DNA of 64,000 nucleotides, from positions 1 through 64,000 of the forward strand of contig JAZNIY010000013.1 in the NCBI GenBank assembly GCA_045577735.1, written 5' to 3'. This document shows positions 53,037-63,388 of the stretch, piece after piece (the stretch's first letter is position 1; each line of letters begins with the position of its first letter). Position numbers and translations under genes: made by a program. The notes beneath the pieces are model-generated. The model had not been told where the DNA came from. It saw only the letters and a list, made by a program, of their open reading frames with translations, and did not search any database. Source of the stretch: Stercoripulliclostridium_A sp045577735 (GTDB lineage Bacteria > Bacillota > Clostridia > Christensenellales > DTU072).

Positions 53037-56000
53037 ATGATGAGAGTACAAGTAAAAAGAATAAGTAAACCCACGTTATTTATAGTAATGCTAGTAGCAT
53101 TAACGCTTATTTGCGGATTGTTGTTTACTTCTATACAATTAAACAAAGACTTGATTGCAAGCGCTGCAACAAATATGAGCGTGCCTACCGATCCACAAAG
53201 CAATCATGCTACGTCCATGTCATATTATAAAGGAATAGAGACAAATGCTAGTACAAACTTTTTACAAGATACTGTTGATACAACGTTGACAGCTGGCACA
53301 ACTAAAACCATAACTTCTGACTTTTCTACAGCGGATGATACAGCGGCAGGGCACTTTTCAAATAATGGCTCAACTTGGTCAAGGAATATGGCTTATGATA
53401 ATACGGTTGGTTCAACGACAATCAATACTATGCTATTCTTTTATACTTTTAGGTTGGATGAAGATTTATATGAAAACATAATAAATGGTATGGTTAGCAT
53501 AAGTGTTAGTGGTAGTTTCCAAGCTGGAACCACCTATGGTTCTGGTTGTGGCGACTGGTTTTCTGGTTTATATGTTGGCGTTGGCTATGCTAGTAGCGAT
53601 GAGAACTCAGTATATTTACACGATTTTGTTCAAATTAGTGCGGTAACGAGTGGCTTTGGCGATCAAGTTTCTAATGCAACCTATCCAACATCCGATACGG
53701 CACCTGCCATTAGTTCTCAAACTCTAAATAATAACTCAAATATAAGCAATTCTTATGGAAAGTATTTAAGAATAGGCTTGTTTGGTAGAGTATGGAACTG
53801 GGAAGATAGGAATATGACGGTTGCCATTAATAGTTTGAGTGTTACTATAACGGAACCAGAGGCATCCATGACGGTACCAGGCGATAATAATAGTGCCGTT
53901 GAGCCCTGGTATGCTAGTGATATGGCTGGTGGAAACACGGCAAATCCCGCAAGTGGAGTATTTGGTTATCATCAACAACCGAGCAATTTGATTCAAACAA
54001 TCGATACGCTGGATTATTCGGCCAGTAACATAGGTGCGGATTTCTATCGTTATAGTGACAACCAAACGGCGCAGGACAAATTTACAAACGTAGATACAAC
54101 AGCAATAGATAATATTACCGGTTCGAATGTAGCTGGAAGATTCTACAACTCCGATGGTTGGTCTTTTGCTGGTGGAAACCAACTTTATCAAGTTGGTTTT
54201 ATGTACACATATAAACTAACAAACGACGTATATAATGCAATCATAGCAGGGAATGTTTCTATATCGTTGGGAGCAACGGCAAAATGGGGTGTTCTTTCGG
54301 GAGATGGTGACGTTGACTCTTGGCTATACGTTGGTATAGGATATTCTCCAAACGATAATTCTGCTGTTTCATATGAAGGATTTAGGCAAATAACGAGAGC
54401 GCAAGGAACGAAGTATGATCAATCTTCAGGTGGATCTGCTTCAACACAGAGCACTGCTAATAGTATTAGTAATGTAACTTTAACTGCAACAAACCCAAAT
54501 GATTACAATAAATACTTGCGTATTTGTATGTGGTTTGAAGCTTGGCCAGGTTCTGGTGGTGGCACTGCACAAATTACAGATGTAAGAATGAACCTTACAA
54601 TGTCAGAAAAAATACCAGTAGATACAACGGTACCATCTTATACAAACAATATGACAAAACCATCAGGAATTACCGTTCCTGGAACGTTTTATAGTAGTGC
54701 AGAATCTCGTAATTTCCACAAACAAGATTCAATGTACACCATATCTAATAGCTCAACCAGTCCCAAGTATTCATTAGTGGCAAGTGGGACGAGTTCTCAG
54801 TATTTTCAAACAACCAATTATAATATAGTTCAGAACAATTGGGGAACAGATGGTATTTCATCGGGGCTTATTTTTGCAGGTGTTAGTTCGCTTAATATGG
54901 AAAATTCTACTAGTACTAGCAATATATATAAGGCTCGTTTAGAAGTTGGTGAGTATGCTTTGTATGGTATGTTCTATTCCTTAAGAGTGTCGGAAAACGT
55001 ATATAATGCACTACTAGCTGGACAAATTGCTATTGATTTTGAGCCAACTAGCTCGTATAGTGGCGCAAGTGCAACGGCAAGAACGTGGGGCTATATTGGA
55101 CTGGGTTACGCAGCAAGTGAAGATGCAGTTAAAACGGGAAATGGTTTTATTGAAACAAAAGGCTATTTGTCTGGTGCAAGAGGACATTTGAAAGGGACTT
55201 CCGATTATAGTACTAATGGCTCAGCAGCCAATAGGCTATCAGATTTTGTTTTTACAAAAAACGGAGTAGTTACTCAAAATTACAACGGAAATGCAAGCAA
55301 TGGAAATGATAAATACCTTCGTTTTGGTCTTTGGGGATATTCTACGGCTGGTAGCACTAGTGGCTCTCAACACGATTTTACTTTGTCGGAAGTTTATTTT
55401 AACATAACGATTAAAGCTGTAAACAAGGATGAAAGTGGTCCTATATTTAATATAGAGTCAGGGGATATTGTCTCCACCAACAATGCGGTTACGATTTCCG
55501 ACAATCCGGGCGTTGACTATTACTTATTAAATGGAAATAGAATAGAAGTTGCAAAAATATCTAACACTTCGTTTTCAACATCTACAACGATTACTTTGCC
55601 AAAGCAAGGAAATTATACTCTTTCAGCAGTAGATCTTTGGGGATATTCTAGTATAACCATTAGTTTTACCTATTTCTATTCCACCGTTTACGCTCAAGCA
55701 AATACGGATGGCACGCAAGGTGACTATAGCGGTGGAGGCGTAGTGTTTGGTAAAGACTACACCAACCTAAGCAGTTACAAATCGCAACAGATTAGTCATA
55801 GTGGTAACTATACTATGCAATACAATCTTTGGGCACACCCCAACGACGGCTATTATTTTGCTGGCTTTACTATAAATGGCTACTCTAATATTAATTTGAA
55901 TTTGATCACCCAAAGCATTAGTACGGCAGGTACGTACTCTGGTACCAATGGTAGTTACTCAACTATTAATGGTGATACTAGGGAATATAAGTTCACTTGG

Positions 56001-59000
56001 AATGCCTATACCAACGTCATTATTCCTGCCGATGGTAAATTCTATATAACGGCTCACTTTAAGAGCATTCCCACCACTAATAATAGTGCTACCTATGATG
56101 GTATGGCAAAAAACGTTACAATAGGTGACGTTTCCAACGCACCCGGTGTTGGAACTATGAGTAAACTTGCTGTTTCTTATACCGATTCAGCATCTAATAC
56201 AACGACGTCATCACCTATTAATGCGGGAACCTATGTTGCGACATCAACCATTACGTGGAATGGCAACGTTGTTGGTGTAAAGACGGAAAATCTTACCATT
56301 GCTCAAAGGGAAACCACGGCTACTTATACTTTGACAGGTACTGCCCGTAATTATAACGGAAGTAATGATTTCTCCGGTTACGTTTCCTATGCTCTTTCCA
56401 ATCTTGTTTATGGTGATAACGTAGGGCTAGACGTTGTCGCTACAACGGCTGATGCCAACGTTGGTGCAAACAAAGCGTTAAGCATTAGTGCAACGCTTAA
56501 TGGGACCAGTAGTGCAAATTATACTCTTACCAACCCCACGGATAACACTAAGACCTTTACTATCAACACGGCTCCCGTAGAAGTAGTATTCGAGGTGGCG
56601 AATAAGCCCTACGACGGCAACGCTACGGCATCCGTTACGGTTGGTAGCATTACGGGTTTGATTGGTACAGAAAGCATTCTTTACAATGACCTTAGTGCAA
56701 CCTATGCCGACAAGTATGCAGGGGACAACAAGAAGGTAACCCTAACTAACCCCGTAGCAACGGCTGGAGAGGGTACTAGTCTTGCAAACTACGACATTAC
56801 TACTAATGCCGATAGTTTATATGCAACGATTAGTAAAATAGAGTTAACTATAGATTATCTCCTTACAACCTCTAAGGTATATGACGGCAACGTTACTGCA
56901 AGCGTATCTGACGTTCAAGCAAGCGGTTATATAGGTGACGATAATACTAGACTATCAATTAGCGTTACTGCAACCTATGACGATAGCAATGCTTCTATAA
57001 ACAGAATAATTAGTATTGTCTTTGCAGTATCTGGTGCCGAAAGTATTAACTATTGGACCGAAGACCCCGAAGACGTAAGTGGTATAATCGAAAAACGTTA
57101 TCTTACCATAACGGCTGATGACAAAACTAAGGTATATGGTGAAGCAACTCCCGCATCGTCCTATAGCGTTAGCGCAACCAACGGTGACAATGACGGCACC
57201 TTCGTAACGGCAGACGATGAAAGTGCTTCCAATATAACTATCACCATACCGAGCGTTACTAACGCCGGCAACTATACCATTTCTGCAACGGTAGAAAACA
57301 ACAATGAAAACTACTACTTGTCTGCTGTGGATGGTAGCTACACCATTACAAAGCGCCCTGTTACCGTAACACTAAAGGAACAAGGTGGCGTATACGGTAC
57401 TCCCGACCTCGGTGTTGACCAAGGAGCTTACGAAGTTTCTGCAAGCGGTGGTTATGCCTATCTTGGCGACGATTTGGGTATTAGTATCTCTAAAGCAGGG
57501 GATATGGAAGTAGGCGCACACGCTCTAAGCGCAACCTCTTCCAACACCAACCACGAAGTAAACTTCGTAATCGAAAACAACTTTGTTATCACCAAACGCG
57601 ACCTTACTATCACCTTAGGTGCACAAGGCTCGGTATATGGTGAAGCAATAACCCTTTCAAACACAGTATTCACCACGACGGGACTTGTTAGTGGCGACAG
57701 CGTAGAAGTCATAATTTCCAAGGCAGACGGCACGCAAAAGGGCGAATATGCTCTTAGTGGCGTATTAAACACCGAAAGCGTAAGTTATGCTCACGTTGTT
57801 AAGAACTACAATTACACCATCGTTCCCGGTATCTATACCATTTCCAGAAGGGCAATAACCATTATTCTTGCTCCTCAAGGTTCTGTTTACGGCATAACTC
57901 CCGTAGTAAACCAAGGCGTTGACTACTTCAGCCTAGATACCACCGATGGAAAATTCGACCTTGCTAGCGGTGACGCCAAAGAGGATCTTAACGTTACTAT
58001 TACCAAGGCAGACGGCATAAACGCAGGAGAATATGAACTAACCTTTACTTGGAATAACGACAATTACGAAATAAGTGGTGCTAGTGGCATCTATGCTATT
58101 ACCAAGGCAACCCTAGACGTAACCTACGTTAGTGAAACTATCACCTATGGTGGCACTCCCGGTTACGCAGTAACCTACGCCGGATTCAAGTATACCGATA
58201 ACGAAGACGCTGTTACTACAAAGGCAACGCTAGATACTGCTAACCTTGCATACACCGGAAGCAATATTACTGCAAACGGAGAAGGATATCAAATTACTCC
58301 TAAGGGAGCAGAAGCTCTCAACTACGACTTTAACTATATTGCCGGCACGCTCACTGTTTTGAAGAAGAGCTTGTCCGTTGCTTACATCGAGGAAATCACC
58401 TATGGTCAAAGCCCTGTAACCAGCATAACCGCAAGTGAATTTACCGTTACCGGACTAATTGGTGAAGAGGGCGCTGGCGTACTAACCTTAACTGCAAATT
58501 TGCCCACTAGCGCAGGCACGCACACCATTACAAGCGATAACCTCACCTTCCAAGCAACCAACTATGAAGTAACCGAAGTAAGTGGTTTACTAACGATAAA
58601 CAAGGCTCAACTAGAAGTTATAATAGGGGCACCTAGCACCGTTGTTCACTATGGTGACAGCATTACCTTGAACGTAACCTACGGCACCACCGGTAAGAAC
58701 TTTGTAAATGGCGAAAACGCCGACACGGCTCTCACCCAAAAGGTTGTTGTAGATTTTGCTTCTATCACCAACGAAAAGGGATACGTAAGCGCAAATGAAA
58801 GTGGCTATGACCTTGCTACACTCATTAGCCAAGAGGCAACGGCAGACAATTATGAAATAATCCATACTGCTCAAATCCTTTACGTCTACAAGAAAGAATT
58901 GACTTTGACCTATCAAGGTGAAAGCAAAGTATACGATGCATTAATCCCCACTCCTTCCAAGGATAAAGTAGTGGTAAGTGGTCTTGTTGACGGAGAAAGC

Positions 59001-62000
59001 CTAGAATATCTTGGCGAAAGCGAAGGATTCGACTACAACTTGGCTGTTAATGCTCCCAAGGCGCAAGTAGGGGAATATCTAGTATACGCGACCTACGTTT
59101 ACGGCGGCGGTAGAGATGCTCTTAACAACTATGACATCAAGTTTGTTCGTGACTACTACGACATCACGCACGCCACCCTTACTGCCACCTACGTTTCCGA
59201 GTCCATCGTATTCGGTGCTACTCCCACAGGCGCTGTTGTATACTCCGGCTTCAAGGGCTCCGATAACGAAGACGTTGTCATTACCAAGGCAACCGTTTCA
59301 TTTGAGAGCATAGATAACGTTACCATTCTCGGTGAAAACAGTTACGTAAACGTTAAAGAGGGGGGATACGCTCTTGCTCCCGAGGGCGCAAGCGCAGTAA
59401 ACTATGTCTTCAATTACGTTGAGGGTACTCTAACCGTTACTAAGAGAGAGGCCTCTCTCGTACTTGTAGACCAAACTTCAGTTTACGGCATAGCCCCCGT
59501 TGTTGGACAAGGTACGGAATACTATGAATTAACCGGACTACTTGAGGGCGACAGCCTAACCTCTCTAACCATTACCAAGGAAGAGGGCATAACGGTAGGA
59601 AGCTACGTACTTGACGCTGTCGTTGTGGCTCCCAACTATGAAGTTGCCGTTACCAAGGCAACCTATACCATAACCCAAGCAACCTTGAACGTTACTATCA
59701 GCTTTAATAGGGCATCCGTCCTTGATATCGACGTTGCATCTCTAACCACCGGCGACTTCACCATCGAATATGTCGGCTGGCAATATACGGATGACGAATC
59801 CTTGTTGGATACCCCCGTTTCCGTGGACCTAGATGCTATTATCTCTACTGCAACCGAAGCTGGCGAATATACCATTTTGTATATCGTAGGTAACGATGAT
59901 CAATATATCTTCAACTACGTAAGCGTTGGCACAATCGTTGTTGTTGCTTCCGAAAAAGACGTTGATATTAGCGGTCTATCCTTCACCAGTAAATCTCTTC
60001 CCTATAACGGACAAGAGCAATACCTCGAAGTTGTTTGGAACGATCAACCCGAAGAAGTTGACGTTGAAATTTCCTACACCTATAGTAAACCTTTCCACAA
60101 GGACGTTGACGTATATAGTGTAATTGCAAGCTTTAGAGTTAAGACCGAGGGCTACAAGGACAATATCCCCTCCATGGAAGCATCTCTTACCATTACGGCT
60201 CTTGACGTATCACTCACCCTTGCTCCTCAAGGTTCAGTATACGGCGAAGCAGTAGAAGTAAAGCAAGGTGACGAATACTACACCGTAAGTGGTACCCTTA
60301 TTGAAGGTGACGATCTTGGCGTAGTTATCACCAAGAGCGACGTTATGAATGCAAATCATGGCGAATATGACCTTGATGCAACCATTTCCAATACCAACTA
60401 TAACCTTGTTTCCGTAACCACGAACGTTTATACCATTTCTAAGGTAAACGTAACCGTAAAACTAAGAAATCAAGTTGGCGGATATGGTAAGACGGCTCAA
60501 ATAGCACAAGGGGAATACGATATCGTTGCGGGCGCACTCGTTGACGAAGGCGATATGGTTATCACTTTGAGCGTTGAAACTGCTACCTTGTACGAAGTAG
60601 GCGAAAGCTATGCTATTACTGCAGAAATAGTACCCAACGAATGGTACGTATTTGACGTTATCGATGCAGAATACACCGTTGTTGCAATGGCAATCCAAAT
60701 AACCTTGAACAACGTAATTGCAACCTATGGCGATGACGTAGATGCTACCACTACCTATACCCTCACAAGTGGTACTCTAGCAGACGAAGGCGATGACCTC
60801 GGCCTAGTCTTCAGCATCACTCAAGCCGACAAATACGTTGTTGGTGGCGACTATAGCATTTCCGCTACCGCTTCTAACGACAACTACGTGGTTGAAGTAA
60901 TAGGTGCAAAATACGTTGTAGAAGCCAAGTATATCGAAATAAAAGTTGCCGACCAAAACTCCACTTATGGTGAAGAGTACGTTATCAAGAATGACTTTGC
61001 ACTCGTTGAAGGCTTCAGCTTGGAATATGACGACGAGAAAGAAGATCTGGGCGTAATCGTAACCGTAAACAGCTCTTCTTTGAATGCCGGTACCCACGTT
61101 CTTAGCGCAACAACCTCAACCACAAACTACAACGTTAAGGTAATTAACGGTGCCTACGTTATTGCTAAGGCAACAACCGTATTCTATACGGAAAAGCTAC
61201 AAAAAGAATATACCTATACCGGTAACGCAATTAACTTTAAGACCGATACCTCGTACGTATATACCAACAGACCCAATAATCAATCAGGCATTAAGCTTCC
61301 CACCGTTAGCGTAATCAACGCAGGTCACTATACCGTAACCTTCTCCATTAACGAGAGCACCAACTACGCTTCTGCTAGCGTTGACGTAAATATCGTAGTT
61401 CTTAAGGCAAATCCCGTTGTTAATATGTCCGTTCTTCTAAACAAGACCTACGTTTATAACGGTGTAGAGCAATATATTACTGCATCCAAGGAAGATTTGC
61501 TAGTCAAAGCAGATTTTGATGAAGTAACCCTATCTTGGTCGGGTGAAGTATTCAAAGACGTTCCCGAAACGGGTAACAAACTCGTAGAGCTAACCCTTTC
61601 CGAAACCACGAACTACTTCCCGGCAACCTTTACTCAAACTGTTCCTATCAACAAGGCTAGATATGACTTCACCGGACTAGATTATGCTTTCGCTGGTCTA
61701 TCTAAAGAGTACGACGGCAAAGAATGCTCTGTTCAAGTAGTAAATCTACCTGCAGGTATCACCGTTGCGTATTCATATAAAGATACCATCCAAGAAGCAC
61801 CATTCCTCTTCAAGAATGCAGGTGACTATATCGTTAAAGCAATATATTCCTATGACGAAGTTAACTACGAACGTCCCACCGAATTGATAGAAACAGCATA
61901 CGTTCAAATTGAGCGTATAGATATCACCGTTGAGGTTGTTGATCAACACGGTTACTACGGCGATGCTCCCGAATTCGATCCCAATGGTATTAATGTAATA

Positions 62001-63314
62001 GCAGGAACCTTCGTTGAGGGCGATGAAATTGACCTCAGCATACAACTTGAACCCAAAGACAGCTATCCAATTGGTGTTTATAAGCTTGTCGCTAACACTA
62101 TGGCAAGTGGTAACTACAACGTAACCATTGCAAGTGGTAGCTACACCATCAATCCTCGTCCCATAACCGTTACGATTAATAACGAACAAGCTCAATACGG
62201 CGATGAAGAAAAGCCCTATAGCTTCAAAATAACGGAAGGCACGCTCATTGGTGAAGACAAACTCAAATCCACCCTCGTTCGTGAAACGGGCAAGACCCCC
62301 GGCGAATATGCTATTTCCGGTAGCGTTGTTAACCCCAACTATATCGTTAAAGTAATTCCCGGCGTATACAAGATTGTTCCTCGCCTAATAACCGTAGAAG
62401 TATTTAACCAAGAGGGTACTTCTGCAAAACAACTCAACAAGAGAGCATACAAGACCTTCGGTAAGATATTGAAGGGCGATAACTTGAACATCCAAGTTGT
62501 TGGTGAAATTGGAAGCACTCCCGGCGAATATCCCTTGAGCGCAACCTATACCGCAAATCCCAACTACGAAGTTGTTATCAAGGGAGGTGTCTTCATTATG
62601 AGAAAGGTTGCAGAAATCAGCGTAGATAACCCCATCGTATACAAACTCTACGACGGCGTTCCTTACGTATTTGACGTATTCGTATCAAGTGGAGCAGAAC
62701 CTGTATTCAGTATTGACGGCATCTTCGTTGAAAACTCCTTCACCGAAGTTGGCGTATACAACCTCTCCATTAATGCCGACGTCAAGGGCGAGTACGCTTC
62801 TCCCGATCCTTATCGCATCACCTTCGAAATTCGTCCCACTGTGCTCGAAACCGAAAATGATGGCGTTGTGGTTAAAGTTACCAAGGTCGACGGCTTCGGC
62901 GCAGAAGAAAGACTAGAAATAGAGAAAGATCCTTCCGTTGTTCTTTCCGGCGAAGACTTCTCTTCCAAGATTGATACGGCTCTTACCATTTACGTTGTTC
63001 AAGGAGAAAACAGAGTACCTCTCCAAGAATATATGCAAGGTAGAGAAGCCCACATTAAGATTAAGCTAAATGACCAACTAACCGAGATAGGTGCAGAAAC
63101 TTGGTTCGTAGATAGTGACAGCAACGTCCTATACGAAGCACCCACTCCCGATGAAGAAGGATTTGTAGAAGTAACTCTTGCCGACAGCAATCACATCCTC
63201 TTCGTAACTCAAAGAAGCGAAGCAACTCCCATATTGGTTGTGTCCGGTGGTATGCTTATCATCTTCCTGGCAATGGGAATGTTCTTCCTCTTCCGTAAGA
63301 AGTTCATTAACTAA
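53037..63314 (+). CDS. giant membrane-anchored surface protein 3: triple N-terminal module plus MBG array
   Basis: 3,425 residues. Signal peptide in MLVALTLICGLLFTSIQL (about 18-36). Three copies of the shared N-terminal module (about residues 98-278, 320-525 and 595-795) each contain a YxxxLxxxxYxxIIxGxxxISV stretch and an LRIGLF-like strand. An InlB-like segment follows, then YDG domains (YDGNATASVTV, YDGNVTASV) and at least 14 MBG units recognisable by VYG(E/I)xP or TYG starts and TITKxx ends. The C-terminus has one helix (LVVSGGMLIIFLAMGMFFLF) and a basic RKKFIN tail, with no LPXTG. Likely a stalk-like adhesin. The first 2.4 kb has a different base and codon style from the rest. AGGAG lies 9 bases before ATG. 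Confidence 0.88.
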   Translation: MMRVQVKRISKPTLFIVMLVALTLICGLLFTSIQLNKDLIASAATNMSVPTDPQSNHATSMSYYKGIETNASTNFLQDTVDTTLTAGTTKTITSDFSTADDTAAGHFSNNGSTWSRNMAYDNTVGSTTINTMLFFYTFRLDEDLYENIINGMVSISVSGSFQAGTTYGSGCGDWFSGLYVGVGYASSDENSVYLHDFVQISAVTSGFGDQVSNATYPTSDTAPAISSQTLNNNSNISNSYGKYLRIGLFGRVWNWEDRNMTVAINSLSVTITEPEASMTVPGDNNSAVEPWYASDMAGGNTANPASGVFGYHQQPSNLIQTIDTLDYSASNIGADFYRYSDNQTAQDKFTNVDTTAIDNITGSNVAGRFYNSDGWSFAGGNQLYQVGFMYTYKLTNDVYNAIIAGNVSISLGATAKWGVLSGDGDVDSWLYVGIGYSPNDNSAVSYEGFRQITRAQGTKYDQSSGGSASTQSTANSISNVTLTATNPNDYNKYLRICMWFEAWPGSGGGTAQITDVRMNLTMSEKIPVDTTVPSYTNNMTKPSGITVPGTFYSSAESRNFHKQDSMYTISNSSTSPKYSLVASGTSSQYFQTTNYNIVQNNWGTDGISSGLIFAGVSSLNMENSTSTSNIYKARLEVGEYALYGMFYSLRVSENVYNALLAGQIAIDFEPTSSYSGASATARTWGYIGLGYAASEDAVKTGNGFIETKGYLSGARGHLKGTSDYSTNGSAANRLSDFVFTKNGVVTQNYNGNASNGNDKYLRFGLWGYSTAGSTSGSQHDFTLSEVYFNITIKAVNKDESGPIFNIESGDIVSTNNAVTISDNPGVDYYLLNGNRIEVAKISNTSFSTSTTITLPKQGNYTLSAVDLWGYSSITISFTYFYSTVYAQANTDGTQGDYSGGGVVFGKDYTNLSSYKSQQISHSGNYTMQYNLWAHPNDGYYFAGFTINGYSNINLNLITQSISTAGTYSGTNGSYSTINGDTREYKFTWNAYTNVIIPADGKFYITAHFKSIPTTNNSATYDGMAKNVTIGDVSNAPGVGTMSKLAVSYTDSASNTTTSSPINAGTYVATSTITWNGNVVGVKTENLTIAQRETTATYTLTGTARNYNGSNDFSGYVSYALSNLVYGDNVGLDVVATTADANVGANKALSISATLNGTSSANYTLTNPTDNTKTFTINTAPVEVVFEVANKPYDGNATASVTVGSITGLIGTESILYNDLSATYADKYAGDNKKVTLTNPVATAGEGTSLANYDITTNADSLYATISKIELTIDYLLTTSKVYDGNVTASVSDVQASGYIGDDNTRLSISVTATYDDSNASINRIISIVFAVSGAESINYWTEDPEDVSGIIEKRYLTITADDKTKVYGEATPASSYSVSATNGDNDGTFVTADDESASNITITIPSVTNAGNYTISATVENNNENYYLSAVDGSYTITKRPVTVTLKEQGGVYGTPDLGVDQGAYEVSASGGYAYLGDDLGISISKAGDMEVGAHALSATSSNTNHEVNFVIENNFVITKRDLTITLGAQGSVYGEAITLSNTVFTTTGLVSGDSVEVIISKADGTQKGEYALSGVLNTESVSYAHVVKNYNYTIVPGIYTISRRAITIILAPQGSVYGITPVVNQGVDYFSLDTTDGKFDLASGDAKEDLNVTITKADGINAGEYELTFTWNNDNYEISGASGIYAITKATLDVTYVSETITYGGTPGYAVTYAGFKYTDNEDAVTTKATLDTANLAYTGSNITANGEGYQITPKGAEALNYDFNYIAGTLTVLKKSLSVAYIEEITYGQSPVTSITASEFTVTGLIGEEGAGVLTLTANLPTSAGTHTITSDNLTFQATNYEVTEVSGLLTINKAQLEVIIGAPSTVVHYGDSITLNVTYGTTGKNFVNGENADTALTQKVVVDFASITNEKGYVSANESGYDLATLISQEATADNYEIIHTAQILYVYKKELTLTYQGESKVYDALIPTPSKDKVVVSGLVDGESLEYLGESEGFDYNLAVNAPKAQVGEYLVYATYVYGGGRDALNNYDIKFVRDYYDITHATLTATYVSESIVFGATPTGAVVYSGFKGSDNEDVVITKATVSFESIDNVTILGENSYVNVKEGGYALAPEGASAVNYVFNYVEGTLTVTKREASLVLVDQTSVYGIAPVVGQGTEYYELTGLLEGDSLTSLTITKEEGITVGSYVLDAVVVAPNYEVAVTKATYTITQATLNVTISFNRASVLDIDVASLTTGDFTIEYVGWQYTDDESLLDTPVSVDLDAIISTATEAGEYTILYIVGNDDQYIFNYVSVGTIVVVASEKDVDISGLSFTSKSLPYNGQEQYLEVVWNDQPEEVDVEISYTYSKPFHKDVDVYSVIASFRVKTEGYKDNIPSMEASLTITALDVSLTLAPQGSVYGEAVEVKQGDEYYTVSGTLIEGDDLGVVITKSDVMNANHGEYDLDATISNTNYNLVSVTTNVYTISKVNVTVKLRNQVGGYGKTAQIAQGEYDIVAGALVDEGDMVITLSVETATLYEVGESYAITAEIVPNEWYVFDVIDAEYTVVAMAIQITLNNVIATYGDDVDATTTYTLTSGTLADEGDDLGLVFSITQADKYVVGGDYSISATASNDNYVVEVIGAKYVVEAKYIEIKVADQNSTYGEEYVIKNDFALVEGFSLEYDDEKEDLGVIVTVNSSSLNAGTHVLSATTSTTNYNVKVINGAYVIAKATTVFYTEKLQKEYTYTGNAINFKTDTSYVYTNRPNNQSGIKLPTVSVINAGHYTVTFSINESTNYASASVDVNIVVLKANPVVNMSVLLNKTYVYNGVEQYITASKEDLLVKADFDEVTLSWSGEVFKDVPETGNKLVELTLSETTNYFPATFTQTVPINKARYDFTGLDYAFAGLSKEYDGKECSVQVVNLPAGITVAYSYKDTIQEAPFLFKNAGDYIVKAIYSYDEVNYERPTELIETAYVQIERIDITVEVVDQHGYYGDAPEFDPNGINVIAGTFVEGDEIDLSIQLEPKDSYPIGVYKLVANTMASGNYNVTIASGSYTINPRPITVTINNEQAQYGDEEKPYSFKITEGTLIGEDKLKSTLVRETGKTPGEYAISGSVVNPNYIVKVIPGVYKIVPRLITVEVFNQEGTSAKQLNKRAYKTFGKILKGDNLNIQVVGEIGSTPGEYPLSATYTANPNYEVVIKGGVFIMRKVAEISVDNPIVYKLYDGVPYVFDVFVSSGAEPVFSIDGIFVENSFTEVGVYNLSINADVKGEYASPDPYRITFEIRPTVLETENDGVVVKVTKVDGFGAEERLEIEKDPSVVLSGEDFSSKIDTALTIYVVQGENRVPLQEYMQGREAHIKIKLNDQLTEIGAETWFVDSDSNVLYEAPTPDEEGFVEVTLADSNHILFVTQRSEATPILVVSGGMLIIFLAMGMFFLFRKKFIN

Positions 63315-63338
63315 TATTAACTAAAATCAGCAAGGGGC

Positions 63339-63370
63339 GTGCGTGCCTATGGCGCGCACGCACTTGTTTT
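63339..63370 (+). terminator. intrinsic terminator after surface protein 3
   Basis: GTGCGTGC (63339-63346) pairs perfectly with GCACGCAC (63356-63363), followed by TTGTTTT. Confidence 0.7.
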
Positions 63371-63388
63371 AAAAAAACCTAATTTAAA

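Noticed and set aside
1611..63314. Sortase (LPXTG) anchoring of the large surface proteins
   Set aside because: No LPXTG-like motif precedes the C-terminal helices of the proteins ending at 5471, 52111 or 63314, and the protein ending at 41258 has no C-terminal helix.
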